The notes beneath the pieces were generated by a model. That model was not told the origin of the DNA. It was given only the letters and a program-made list of their open reading frames with translations, and did not search any database. Positions 54,538 to 62,818 of a DNA stretch of 64,000 bases are shown piece after piece (the stretch's first letter is position 1; each line of letters opens with the position of its first letter). Source of the DNA: Streptomyces sindenensis (GTDB lineage Bacteria > Actinomycetota > Actinomycetes > Streptomycetales > Streptomycetaceae); assembly GCF_014649035.1 (NCBI RefSeq), contig NZ_BMSG01000004.1:62001-126000 (forward strand), written 5' to 3'. A program made the position numbers and the translations under genes.

Positions 54538-54915
54538 GTGGACCCCTTCGTCGCCCTGGCCGATCCCGTACGCCGTGACCTGCTGCGCGCACTCGCCTCC
54601 GGCCCGGCCCGAGTGGTCGACCTCGCGGCGCGGCATCCGATCAGCCGGCCCGCGGTGAGCAAGCATCTGCGCGTGCTCACCGAGGCAGGGCTGGTCACGG
54701 CCGAGGACCGGGGGCGTGAGCGCCACTACATGCTCGCCCGCCCGGGTCTCGCCCCGGTCCGCGCCCTGCTCGACGAACTCGCCGGGCACCGGCCCCCGAT
54801 CCCCGAGAGCGCCTTCGACGCCCTCGACCTGGAGGTCCGCAGAACCGTCCACGATCGCCGGGCCGGCACCGACGCCGCTCCCGGTACCGGAAGACCTCAG
54901 GAGGAATCCGCATGA
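54538..54915 (+). CDS. ArsR-family winged-helix regulator
   Basis: 125 residues from GTG 54538; GTG 54520 is in frame but lies inside the operator palindrome. The wHTH is complete: DPVRRDLLRALASGPARVVD, then SRPAVSKHLRVLTEAGLVTA and the wing EDRGRERHYML. It has no metal-binding cysteines and belongs to the group paired with SRPBCC/AHSA1 proteins. Its stop overlaps the AHSA1 gene by four bases. Confidence 0.9.
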   Translation: MDPFVALADPVRRDLLRALASGPARVVDLAARHPISRPAVSKHLRVLTEAGLVTAEDRGRERHYMLARPGLAPVRALLDELAGHRPPIPESAFDALDLEVRRTVHDRRAGTDAAPGTGRPQEESA

Positions 54916-55421
54916 CCAGCACCCCCACCGGGCGTCGCGTGACCGTCGACGGCCTGGACAGCATCGCCTTCGACCGCACCTTCCGGGCCGGCATCGAGGA
55001 CGTGTGGGCGGCGGTCACCGAGTCGGACCGGCTGGCCCGATGGATCGGCGAATGGACCGGCGACCCGTCGACCGGCTCGGTCGACTTCCGGATGCTCTAC
55101 GAGGGCGACGAGCACCAGGCCGAGGTCTTCACCATCCAGGAGTGCCAGGCCCCCCGCCGTCTGGTCCTCATCTCGCGGGTGCCCGGCCAGGAACTCGTCT
55201 GGCACATGACGCTCACGCTCGTCGAGCACGAGGGCGCCACGACCCTCACCTTCACCCAGTCCGTCGGCGACGACCCGGCGATGGCAGGCGGAGTGGGCCC
55301 CGGCTGGGACTACTACCTCGACCGACTCGTCGCCGCGGAGACCGGCGGTGACCCGGCATCCGTCGACTTCGGCGACTACCACCCGGTCCACCAACAGCAC
55401 TACCTCGACATGTTCACCTGA
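54912..55421 (+). CDS. SRPBCC (AHSA1-type) protein
   Basis: 169 residues. The START-like fold is shown by FDRTFRAGIEDVWAAVTESD, WIGEWTGDPSTGSVDFRMLY and the final helix MAGGVGPGWDYYLDRLVAAE, typical of AHSA1 domains. Such proteins bind hydrophobic ligands. It is translationally coupled to the ArsR regulator upstream, a very common pair whose physiological role is rarely known. Confidence 0.92.
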   Translation: MTSTPTGRRVTVDGLDSIAFDRTFRAGIEDVWAAVTESDRLARWIGEWTGDPSTGSVDFRMLYEGDEHQAEVFTIQECQAPRRLVLISRVPGQELVWHMTLTLVEHEGATTLTFTQSVGDDPAMAGGVGPGWDYYLDRLVAAETGGDPASVDFGDYHPVHQQHYLDMFT

Positions 55422-55811
55422 GCCCGACGAGTACCAGCCGGACCTCGGCCGGGTGGCCAGGCGGTCGTGCAGGAGGGAGCACAGCGCGTCCTGCTGCTTC
55501 CGCCCGCCCGGAACGCCCGCCCGACGCACTCTCAGGAGGTCCAGGTGCCAAATGAGCCCGTGCAATCCGGGAGTTCACGAGGGCGCCGCCGTCGGTGGGT
55601 GGCGGTGGAGGGGCGTAGGGCCTGGCCCTGTCGAGGTCTGTGTCGTCAAGCGGCGGAGCCGGCGTTGGTCCCGGTGGACGAGTGATCGGGTCCTTCTGTC
55701 GTTCTGGCGCGGCGCAGAGGGCGCCGCGAGGGGCTGCTCCCGGGGTCGGGGCTCGGTTGTGGGGAGCCCCGGCCCGGCGTGAGGTCTCCGTTCCTGAGTG
55801 GCGGTCCGGGC
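55422..55811. other. 390-base region without a recognisable gene
   Basis: Between the AHSA1 stop and the metallo-beta-lactamase stop (convergent). A minus-strand stretch LIWHLDLLRVRRAGVPGGRK is protein-like but too short and without context. No clear terminator hairpin was found. Confidence 0.4.
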
Positions 55812-56603
55812 TCAGGCGCGCTGCGCCCAGTCCTGGTCCAGACGGTCGGTCAGACCCGCGGCGGCGAAGGCGGCCTCCAGTTCGTCGCGTCCCTCGGTGA
55901 AGTGGGCCCAGCTGTCGTGGTGGACCGGGACGACACGGCGGGCGTCAAGAATCCGGGTGGCCTCGGCGGCCTGGGCGCTGTCCAGGACGACCGGTCGGCC
56001 GTCGAAGAGCATGGGGAACCGGGGCGCTCCGGCGAACAGGAGGGCGGTGTCGATCGGGGCGAAGCGGTCGGCGATCTCCCTGACCGCGTCGAGCGAGGCG
56101 TTGTCGCCGCTGACGTAGACCGTTGGCAGGCCCTCGCCCGTCAGGACGAAGCCGACGACCTGGCCGGTGAAGGGCTCGATCTCCTCACGCGGCCCGGGGC
56201 CGTGGATGGCGGGGACTGCGGTCACCGTGATGGTGCCGCCGCCCGGGCGCTCCAGCTCGGTCGACTCCCAGTCGGCCAGGCCCTTGGCCTTCGCGCCGAG
56301 GCGCTCGCCGCCGCCGGGGGTGGTGAGGGTGAGGGGGACATCGGCGAGCAGGGCCCGGCCGGAGGTGTCGAGGTTGTCGGCGTGCTCGTCGTGGGAGAGC
56401 AGGACCACGTCGACGGGGCCGACATCGGCGGGCGTAGCGGTGGAGGGCGCCGTCTTGGTCAGGGTCGGGCCACCGGGCGTGGGGTAGTCGCCGGGGCCGT
56501 CGAAGGTCGGGTCGGTCAGGAAGCGCAGGCCGCCGTACTCGAACAGGGCGGTCGGACCGCCGAACGTGCGGACTGGGAACTGACCGGCGGTGAGCTGGGA
56601 CAT
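55812..56603 (-). CDS. Metallo-beta-lactamase-fold hydrolase (UlaG-like)
   Basis: 263 residues. The zinc motif is LLSHDEHADNLD (H-x-x-H-x-D variant of the HxHxDH loop). Further ligands are likely in VPAIHGPG, VYVSGDNASL and VPVHHDSWAHF. This is the Lactamase_B_2/UlaG-like group, acting on phosphodiesters or lactones; substrate unknown. It is divergent from a CGNR-type regulator, with repeated ACG(G)AAAA motifs in the shared promoter, so the regulator probably controls it. Confidence 0.9.
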   Translation of the reverse strand: MSQLTAGQFPVRTFGGPTALFEYGGLRFLTDPTFDGPGDYPTPGGPTLTKTAPSTATPADVGPVDVVLLSHDEHADNLDTSGRALLADVPLTLTTPGGGERLGAKAKGLADWESTELERPGGGTITVTAVPAIHGPGPREEIEPFTGQVVGFVLTGEGLPTVYVSGDNASLDAVREIADRFAPIDTALLFAGAPRFPMLFDGRPVVLDSAQAAEATRILDARRVVPVHHDSWAHFTEGRDELEAAFAAAGLTDRLDQDWAQRA

Positions 56604-56620
56604 GCCATCTCCTTGTTTCT

Positions 56621-56676
56621 CACGAAAACTCTACGCGTTTTCCGTGATTGCACGGTAGGTGGATCTCACGGAAAAA
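56621..56676. promoter_or_regulatory. Repeated operator motifs between the MBL and CGNR genes
   Basis: CACGAAAAC (56621), the inverted copy GTTTTCCGTG (56637) and CACGGAAAAA (56667) lie in the divergent promoter. They are probable binding sites of the CGNR-domain protein. Confidence 0.6.
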
Positions 56677-56689
56677 AGCAAGTGCTACC

Positions 56690-57307
56690 ATGAGGTACAT
56701 GAATGAGGCCCTGGCCGCCGACATCGCGAAGACCGTCCTGCCTCCAGCTCCGGGAGCCGACCGGTACCGGTCGTTGGACTTCGCCGACACCACGGCGACC
56801 CTTCCCGCGGGCCAGGGCTACGACCTGCTCGCCGTCCCCCAGTCGGCCATGCGCTGGCTCGCCGCGCACGGCCTGACCGCCCCGGAGGTGCAGCTGTACG
56901 AGGTCTGCGCCCAGCGGATGCGCACCCTGCGCGGACACGTCCGGGCCCTATTCACCGCGCGCGTGGACGGCGCGCCCCCGCCCGAGGAATCCCTGCGCGC
57001 GGTGAACGAGGCCCTCACGGCCGTGCCCACCGCCCCCCTCCTCGCCTGGGACGGGGCCCAAGGGCTGCGCCGCGTGCAAGCGCACCCCACCGACCAGGCC
57101 GTCAGCCACGCACTGGCGACCCTCGCCGCCGACGCCGCCGACCTGCTCACCGGTCCCGACGCCGCCATCCTCGCCGCCTGCGGCTCCGCCCCCTGCGACC
57201 GATTCCTCCTGCGCACCCACGGCCGGCGTCACTGGTGCTCCACACGCTGCGGCGACCGTGTCCGTGCCGCCCGCGCCTACGCCCGCCGCAGCGGCACCTC
57301 GGACTGA
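56690..57307 (+). CDS. CGNR zinc-finger (ABATE-domain) regulator
   Basis: 205 residues from ATG 56690 (ATG 56699 also possible; no ribosome site, perhaps leaderless). The N-terminal ABATE domain contains LDFADTTATLPAGQGYDLLA. The C-terminal zinc ribbon is CGSAPCDRFLLRTHGRRHWC with STRCGDRVRAARAYARR, four cysteines; the eponymous CGNR is CGDR here. These proteins are likely transcription factors for stress or detoxification. The divergent MBL hydrolase is its probable target. Confidence 0.88.
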   Translation: MRYMNEALAADIAKTVLPPAPGADRYRSLDFADTTATLPAGQGYDLLAVPQSAMRWLAAHGLTAPEVQLYEVCAQRMRTLRGHVRALFTARVDGAPPPEESLRAVNEALTAVPTAPLLAWDGAQGLRRVQAHPTDQAVSHALATLAADAADLLTGPDAAILAACGSAPCDRFLLRTHGRRHWCSTRCGDRVRAARAYARRSGTSD

Positions 57308-57899
57308 CGCGCCACCTCCAGGCCCTTTCCGTGGACCGCCCGGTGTCCACGCGAAACACCTCCAGCGGACTGCTTCCGGTTGTGGGCCGATGGCCGGGCA
57401 CTTGATCCACCTCGCCGCCCACGGCCCGGTCCTGGAGATGCTCGCCGAACCCCTGCCCGGCATCCACGACCCCACCGGGCCCGGGAAACTGCTGCTCGCG
57501 TTCGGGACGCCAAGATGGCGACCACCTGTTCAGTGATCGCGGCAGCGTCTTGTCGGGGTGCGCGACGCGCACATACTTCACCGCGATGTTCGGATGGATG
57601 CCGGAGAGCCGAACGAGGCGGACCGGATCTGCCGTCCCGCGCGCCTCTTCGAGGACGCGGTCCGCCGCGAGTTCCCGACGCTGGCCAGGGCTTCCCGCTT
57701 CCTCGGGTGTCGAGTGCCCTTGATCGTGCCATCGAGCCCCTTCCCTCGGTCACCCTCGACGACCCGTCTGCGGGGCAGGGCGGTGAACCCGCGGCTGTCG
57801 TCACGGCGTTGGACGGTGTCCAGGCGCAGGCCGGGCCGGTGGGCGGCTTCGGGGAGTCGTCGCCGGTGCAGGCGCCGGCCGCCCGGATCGGGCGGAGCC
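57308..57899. other. 590 bases of decayed DNA, no intact gene
   Basis: Short protein-like runs occur on the plus strand (GHLIHLAAHGPVLEMLAEPL near 57395-57460; RLFEDAVRREFPTLAR near 57640-57690), but frames break constantly. It borders transposase remnants and is best seen as a gene graveyard. Confidence 0.5.
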
Positions 57900-58096
57900 G
57901 ACGGGGTATTCCCGCAGCGCGGGCAGCATCCCGCAGGCGGCCTTGCGGTCCGTCACCGACGCGGGGGGACCAGTGCGGCCAGGCCGAGGCCGAGGCGGCC
58001 CACGACCAGGTGCCGCTTGCGTCCGTTGGTCAACTCGCCGCCGTCGAAGGCGCGGGAGGCCGTGCCGACCACGGCGTTCCCTTTCACCGACAGCGA
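57900..58096 (-). pseudogene. Middle part of an IS5-family transposase
   Basis: One minus frame reads AFDGGELTNGRKRHLVVGRL followed by GLGLAALV. After a frameshift near 57960 it continues ASVTDRKAACGMLPALREYP. In intact IS5/IS427 transposases this region reads roughly GKKVNGRKRHIVVDTLGLLL followed by VTDRD, so the match is clear. Both ends are missing. Confidence 0.7.
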
Positions 58097-58164
58097 GTCG
58101 AGGTGTGGAGTGTGGTTCGGGCCGGACGCGGCTGGCGGGCGGTTGGCCGGAGATTGCGGTGTGC

Positions 58165-58316
58165 AGGAAGGCGTGTCGCCGGCGAAGCCAGAACCGCATC
58201 GCCGCGGTGATGGCGTTGCCGCGGAAGACGCAGGCCCGTTCGTCACGACGGGCCGCGACCGCGCGGCAGTCTTCGAGTCGGCTGATGATCCGGTCGGCCT
58301 TGTTGCGGCGCCGGTC
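58165..58316 (-). pseudogene. C-terminal part of an IS5-family transposase
   Basis: DRRRNKADRIISRLEDCRAV, then AARRDERACVFRGNAITAAM and RFWLR match the Y(R)RRN-ER--xRLKxxR end of IS5-type transposases. It lies upstream, in reading direction, of the middle fragment at 57900, so the order is inverted relative to one element; two insertions or a rearrangement are needed. Confidence 0.7.
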
Positions 58317-58369
58317 GTGGTCGAGGGCTGGGTGGGCCGCTCCGTGCATCGGCTCCCCTCGCGGGCTAT

Positions 58370-58490
58370 CGGCCGATCAGGGAACTTTTGGCATATGTTC
58401 GTGTCTTATCGGACTTTTAATATTTTTCATGGCATTTCTTAGGTGATCAGGTGATCAGTACGACAATCATCTCGACTTGAAGGAGCCTCC
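58370..58490 (+). promoter_or_regulatory. AT-rich promoter region of the surface protein-sortase operon
   Basis: About 75 AT-rich bases (TTTTGGCATATG; TTTTAATATTTTTCATGG) precede the ribosome site AAGGAGCC. The direct repeat GGTGATCA occurs twice in tandem (58442 and 58450). Such low GC is rare in this window and fits a developmentally controlled promoter. Confidence 0.5.
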
Positions 58491-59117
58491 ATGCGCATCT
58501 CCAGTTCCGTCCGTCCCCGCAGCGTTCGCACCGGGGCCAAGGTGGCCGTCGCGGTCGCGGTCGCGGGCGCCTCCCTGGCCGGAGCGCCCGCCGCGTACGC
58601 CGCACCCGGCGACAGCGGCAACATCGACGTCCGCTCGGTCAGCTGGCACTCGAGCCGCGGCGGGGTCGAGGTCTGCAAGTTCGTGCTGTCGGCGAGCAAC
58701 TTCGAGTCGTTCCCCTCGGTCCCCTGGACCATCACCGAGCAGCCTCCGACCGTGCCGCCGGGGACCACCCTGATGGACAGGCTTCCGCTCATCAACGGCA
58801 GTGCGCGCAGCGAGGCGTACCTGCTCCCGGAAGGCACCTACCAGCTCGTGTGGGTCGTTCCCGCAGGTCCGAAGCAGCGGAGCTTCAAGGTCGAGTGCGA
58901 CCGCGGCAACCACGGCAGCAAGCCGCACAAGCCGCAGCAGCCCATCGGCGGTGTCCCCGCGGGCGGCGGCGGCGTCCCGGGCATGGAGCCTGTCGGCTCC
59001 GAGAGCGACTCGAACGCCGGAACCGCCGGCGCGGTGCTGGCTGCCGGGGCTGCGGGCGCCGCAGGCCTGATCATGATGCGCCGGTCCGCACGGCGCCGTG
59101 CCCGTGGCGAGGCGTAA
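58491..59117 (+). CDS. Secreted surface protein, probable class F sortase substrate
   Basis: 208 residues. A signal peptide (VRTGAKVAVAVAVAGASLAG) is followed by a small beta-rich domain with two cysteines (VEVCKFVLSASNFESFP; FKVECDRG). A Pro/Gly linker (HKPQQPIGGVPAGGGGVPGM) leads to a C-terminal hydrophobic helix (GAVLAAGAAGAAGLIMM) and a basic tail (RRSARRRARGEA). This is the layout of a sortase sorting signal, but no LPXTG or LAXTG is present; EPVGS sits where the motif should be. The sortase gene overlaps its 3' end by 20 bases. Confidence 0.85.
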   Translation: MRISSSVRPRSVRTGAKVAVAVAVAGASLAGAPAAYAAPGDSGNIDVRSVSWHSSRGGVEVCKFVLSASNFESFPSVPWTITEQPPTVPPGTTLMDRLPLINGSARSEAYLLPEGTYQLVWVVPAGPKQRSFKVECDRGNHGSKPHKPQQPIGGVPAGGGGVPGMEPVGSESDSNAGTAGAVLAAGAAGAAGLIMMRRSARRRARGEA

Positions 59118-59817
59118 CTCTCGCTGCCGAGGGCGACGACGAGGGCCGACGCGCGCGTGTCGTCTCACGATGACGCTGAGCGTGACGTTCTCTCTGGTGG
59201 CCGGCATCGTCTGGGTGTCCTCGGACGCTTCCGAGGACACGATGTCGGCCACAGCCGCCCGCGGCGGTGACTCCGCGGGCGGCGGGCGGGAGCCGTTCCG
59301 ACGGGCACCGCACAAACCGGATCGTCATGTGCCCGCCTCGCACGCTCCGCTGGCGCCCTCGCGACCACTGAAGGTTGCCATTCCCGCCATCTACATCGAG
59401 GCTGCGGTCACCGGTCTCGGCCTGGACGCCAAAGGCAGGCTCGGAGCCCCGCCGCTGAGCAAGCCCAAGCTGACGGGCTGGTACAAGGAGGGGCCGTCAC
59501 CCGGTGAGGACGGAACGGCCCTGCTCGTGGGCCACCGCGACACCAAGACAGGCCCTGCCATCTTCCTGAATCTCAACGCACTGCGCCGGGGGGACAAGGT
59601 CAACGTGGTGCGCGCGGACCGCAAGACCGCGGTGTTCACGGTGGACGCGGTGAAGACGTACACGAAGGACAAGTTCCCCGACGGCAAGGTCTACGGGGAG
59701 ACCGGGCGGCCCGAACTCCGGCTGCTGACCTGCGGCGGCCGCTTTGACGAGAAGGCCGGATACTCCGCGAACGTGGTGGTCTTCGCCCACCTCACCTCCC
59801 TGAAGAAGGCGGCCTGA
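59098..59817 (+). CDS. Class F sortase
   Basis: 239 residues if started at GTG 59098; ATG 59170 would give 215 and place the membrane anchor (LSVTFSLVAGIVWVSS) first. Catalytic residues are His146 (LVGHRDT), Cys212 (LLTCGGRF) and a C-terminal-region Arg, probably the one in GGRFD. The segment KVAIPAIYIEAAVTGLGLDA and the short length place it in actinobacterial class F. It should act outside the membrane as a transpeptidase on the protein encoded just upstream. A terminator follows. Confidence 0.92.
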   Translation: MPVARRNSRCRGRRRGPTRACRLTMTLSVTFSLVAGIVWVSSDASEDTMSATAARGGDSAGGGREPFRRAPHKPDRHVPASHAPLAPSRPLKVAIPAIYIEAAVTGLGLDAKGRLGAPPLSKPKLTGWYKEGPSPGEDGTALLVGHRDTKTGPAIFLNLNALRRGDKVNVVRADRKTAVFTVDAVKTYTKDKFPDGKVYGETGRPELRLLTCGGRFDEKAGYSANVVVFAHLTSLKKAA

Positions 59818-59830
59818 CCGTCGCGCGCAG

Positions 59831-59868
59831 GGCCGGCCGGTGCCTCGGGGGCAAGGCGCCGGCCGGCC
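59831..59868 (+). terminator. Terminator of the sortase operon
   Basis: GGCCGGCCGGTGCC pairs with GGCGCCGGCCGGCC (one G-U pair) over a 10-base loop, 14 bases after the stop. A second hairpin (CCGGTGCG/CGCACCGG, 59898-59922) lies before the amidinotransferase gene. Confidence 0.8.
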
Positions 59869-60038
59869 TCATGCTCTCTGCGGGTGGGAGGCCCGGGCCG
59901 GTGCGGTTCCGAATCGCACCGGAGGAACCCGGTGCGGCGCGGTGTTAGATGTGGCCGGTTCTGGGCACCCCGGGTTCCCGTGCCCACTGCAGGGCGCTTT
60001 CCCCCCTCGGTCCGGCCGGGGATACGCGAGGTGTACAC

Positions 60039-61175
60039 ATGAGCGATCCGGTCACAGCGGCGAACGAGGACAGAGCGGGTGAGGACGCGGAAATTCCTCA
60101 TTCACCCGTCAGTTCGCACAACGAGTGGGACCCGCTGGAGGAAGTTCTCGTCGGGCGTCTCGACGGCGCTACGACTCCCTCACGGCACCCGGTGGTCTCC
60201 TGCAACGTACCGCCGTGGGCCGCCCGGGTTCAGCGGCTTGCCGCAGGACTGAGATATCCGCGAGCCATGATCGGGCCAGCCCAGGAGGAACTCGAACAAT
60301 TCGTCACCCTGCTCCAGTCCCTCGGCATCTCGGTCACCCGGCCCGATCCCGTCGATCATCGGCGGCGCTTTTCCACCCCCGACTGGTCGTCACGCGGATT
60401 CTGCAACACCTGCCCCAGGGACAGCATGCTGGTGATCGGCGACGAGATCATCGAAACGCCGATGGCCTGGCCGTCCAGATATTTCGAGACCCATTCCTAC
60501 CGGGCACTGCTCAAGGACTACTTTCGCCGGGGCGCCCGCTGGACCGCCGCGCCGAAGCCGCAGCTCACCGATGAGCTGTACGACCCCGGCTACCGGCCCC
60601 CCGGCCCCGGTGAACCGGTGCGCTACATCCTGACCGAGTTCGAACCCGTCTTCGACGCCGCTGACTTCGTCCGGGCGGGCCGCGATCTGTTCGTCACGCG
60701 CAGCAATGTCACCAATCGGCTGGGCATCGAGTGGGTAAGACGTCATCTCGGTCCGGGATACCGCGTTCATGAGATCGAGAGCCGATGTCGCACACCCATG
60801 CACATCGACACCACTTTCATGCTGCTCGCCCCGGGGAAGGTTCTCGTCAACCCCGAATACATCGACGTGGACCGTCTGCCCGACATTCTGAGAACATGGG
60901 ACATTCTTGTCGCGCCCCCGCCGGATCCCATCCGCGATCCCCTGTTGCGCGTCACTTCCCTGTGCGGAAAGTGGCTCAGCATGAACGTCCTCATGATCGA
61001 CGAGAAGCGCGTCATCGCGGAGCGCCACCACACCGCCATGCTGCGTGCACTGGAGAAATGGGGGTTCGACCCGGTCCCCTGCGATCTGCTGCACTACGCG
61101 CCCTTCGGAGGCTCTTTCCACTGCGCGACCCTCGATATCCGGCGGCGGGGCGGATTGGAGTCCTATGTCGAGTGA
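60039..61175 (+). CDS. Arginine amidinotransferase (AGAT/StrB type)
   Basis: 378 residues from ATG with GAGG upstream. It matches the AGAT/StrB fold from NEWDPLEEVLVG through CPRDSMLVIGDEIIETPMAW and FEPVFDAADFVRAGRDLFVT to the active-site Cys in GGSFHCATLDIRRRG. HIDTTFMLLAPGKVLVNPEY carries the catalytic His and Asp. It transfers the amidino group of arginine to an amine: glycine, an inosamine phosphate, or another acceptor. No aminocyclitol genes are nearby, so streptomycin-type synthesis is unlikely here. The acceptor is unknown. A terminator follows. Confidence 0.9.
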   Translation: MSDPVTAANEDRAGEDAEIPHSPVSSHNEWDPLEEVLVGRLDGATTPSRHPVVSCNVPPWAARVQRLAAGLRYPRAMIGPAQEELEQFVTLLQSLGISVTRPDPVDHRRRFSTPDWSSRGFCNTCPRDSMLVIGDEIIETPMAWPSRYFETHSYRALLKDYFRRGARWTAAPKPQLTDELYDPGYRPPGPGEPVRYILTEFEPVFDAADFVRAGRDLFVTRSNVTNRLGIEWVRRHLGPGYRVHEIESRCRTPMHIDTTFMLLAPGKVLVNPEYIDVDRLPDILRTWDILVAPPPDPIRDPLLRVTSLCGKWLSMNVLMIDEKRVIAERHHTAMLRALEKWGFDPVPCDLLHYAPFGGSFHCATLDIRRRGGLESYVE

Positions 61176-61244
61176 GACACCCTCGTTTACGCACCATGGG
61201 CACGGGTAGCCGGGCGATGTGCTCGGACAGGAGGCGCGCCCGTG

Positions 61245-61285
61245 GGAGTCCCGGGCGGCCCTGTCCGACCGCCGCCCGGGACTCC
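61245..61285 (+). terminator. Terminator after the amidinotransferase gene
   Basis: A perfect 15-bp stem (GGAGTCCCGGGCGGC and complement) with an 11-base loop, 69 bases after the stop. Confidence 0.85.
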
Positions 61286-61325
61286 GACGGCGGTCCCGCG
61301 CATCGCCGATGAGGAGTGAACGCGT

Positions 61326-61550
61326 ATGCAGGCCGCATCCGGCCATGAACGGCGCACGGGCGTGGCCCCATCGCCCCCGCAGCAAGGATTCCGACAGCTG
61401 CGGGAACCGCCTCCCGGCCGCGAACGGGAAGCCCGCGACCTGAAGCGGCACGTGCGGGATCACACCTGGCACGTACACATACCGCGCCGCATGCACGATC
61501 TGCGCAACCCGGTACGGACGACCCGATGCGATCTGATCCGAGCGGCGTGA
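61326..61550 (+). CDS. Possible small protein upstream of the FUSC exporter
   Basis: 74 residues from an ATG with AGGAG ten bases upstream. It is highly basic (REREARDLKRHVRDHTWHVH; RMHDLRNPVRTTRC) and has no recognised domain. Third-position GC bias is only moderate, and it overlaps the first ATG of the exporter by 25 bases. It may be a real small gene or chance. Confidence 0.25.
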   Translation: MQAASGHERRTGVAPSPPQQGFRQLREPPPGREREARDLKRHVRDHTWHVHIPRRMHDLRNPVRTTRCDLIRAA

Positions 61551-62743
61551 ATGCCACGTCGCCGACCACATCGTCCGACCGGCGGAGGGAAGTTCAGCGT
61601 GCCGCACCCGTCACCACCCGTCCCTCGGTCATGAGGGCCGCGCTCGCCCGCCTCGCGCCTCGTCTGCACCGGCCCGACCGCTATCAGGTGGTGCAGTCCT
61701 TGAAGGCGGCAGCCGCGGCCATCATCGCCTGGGCCCTGACCGGATGGTGGCTGCAGGCGCCCATGGCCCTGATGGCTCCCTGGGCGGCTGTCGCGCTGGT
61801 CCAGGGGACCGTTTACCGGTCCCTGCGCACCGCCGTCCAGATCATTCTCATGATCACGGCCGGCACGCTGCTCGCCGCCGGTGCCGCGGCGTTCACCGGG
61901 GACACGATGCTCGCCGTGATCGTCGCTCTCCCGCTGGCGACGTTGCTCGGCAATCTGACCCCCGTCGGCGGGCAGGGCCTGTACGCCCCGACCACCGCTC
62001 TCTTCGTCCTCGCGTACGGCTCCTACTCCTGGCCGGCCGTCGGGCACCGGCTGCTGGAGACCCTGGTGGGGGCCGCCGTGGGCATCGCCGTGAACGCCCT
62101 CGTGCTGCCGCCGGTCCACGCCCAACACGTCCGCGGACTGGCGTCCGCCCTCCCGCGCGACAGCGCACACCTGCTGCGGGACATGGCCGACGGCATGGTG
62201 GACTACGACGCACCGCGGGCCGAACAGTGGCACCGCAGCGCCCGGGACCTGCTCGCCGCGCTGTCGGAGCTGTACGTCGGACGAGGGTGGGACTCCGAGA
62301 GCTTCCGGCTCAACCCCGGCCGCCGCCTCCGTCGCTGGACCCCCGCTCCGTCCTCCGACTGGGACATCCTCTGGGCCCAGGTGGCGAACCGGCTGCTCGC
62401 CCTCACCCTCACGCTCTGGGAGACCGCCTCCGAGGACCGCGGACTGCCCCGCCCCCTGGGCCGCGCCCGGGACGAGATCGGGCGGCTCCTGTCGGCAGCG
62501 GCGGAGGCGTGCGAAGCGTACGAGTCCCTCATGGCCGACGGTACGGACCAGGAGCAGCGCGACCGGCGGGACTCCGCACTGGCCGACGCCCGGCAGGCCC
62601 TGGTCGCCGTGAAGAGGCACCTGCACGGCCAGAGCCCCGACGCCGGAGCCGCACTCGGCAGCCTGATCGCCGACTGCCACGCCCTGCTGGACGACCTCAC
62701 GCCCGACGGGGGAGACGCCGAAGCCGGTGAACAGCACGTTTGA
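61526..62743 (+). CDS. FUSC-family aromatic acid exporter-like membrane protein
   Basis: 405 residues from ATG 61526; ATG 61631 is equally possible and closer to the conserved start (HRPDRYQVVQSLKAAAAAII). Six or so N-terminal helices (IIAWALTGWWLQAPMALMAP; IILMITAGTLLAAGAAAFTG; LPLATLLGNLTPVGGQGLYA) are followed by a long cytoplasmic helical region, as in FUSC/ArAE proteins. It probably exports aromatic or other organic acids. It lies downstream of a terminator and reads toward the SDR gene 75 bases away. Confidence 0.85.
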   Translation: MRSDPSGVNATSPTTSSDRRREVQRAAPVTTRPSVMRAALARLAPRLHRPDRYQVVQSLKAAAAAIIAWALTGWWLQAPMALMAPWAAVALVQGTVYRSLRTAVQIILMITAGTLLAAGAAAFTGDTMLAVIVALPLATLLGNLTPVGGQGLYAPTTALFVLAYGSYSWPAVGHRLLETLVGAAVGIAVNALVLPPVHAQHVRGLASALPRDSAHLLRDMADGMVDYDAPRAEQWHRSARDLLAALSELYVGRGWDSESFRLNPGRRLRRWTPAPSSDWDILWAQVANRLLALTLTLWETASEDRGLPRPLGRARDEIGRLLSAAAEACEAYESLMADGTDQEQRDRRDSALADARQALVAVKRHLHGQSPDAGAALGSLIADCHALLDDLTPDGGDAEAGEQHV

Positions 62744-62818
62744 CACCGGGTATGCGCGGTACTCCCAGCACGGCCGGTCCGGCCCCGCCCCCTTCCCCGT
62801 ACCGCCTTTGGAGGAGAA

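Noticed and set aside
59880..60038. Guanidine riboswitch before the amidinotransferase
   Set aside because: Only one simple hairpin and no conserved guanidine-aptamer motifs were seen.
60039..61175. Part of a streptomycin-type cluster
   Set aside because: StrB-like enzyme only; no dTDP-sugar, inositol dehydrogenase, aminotransferase or phosphotransferase genes in the window.
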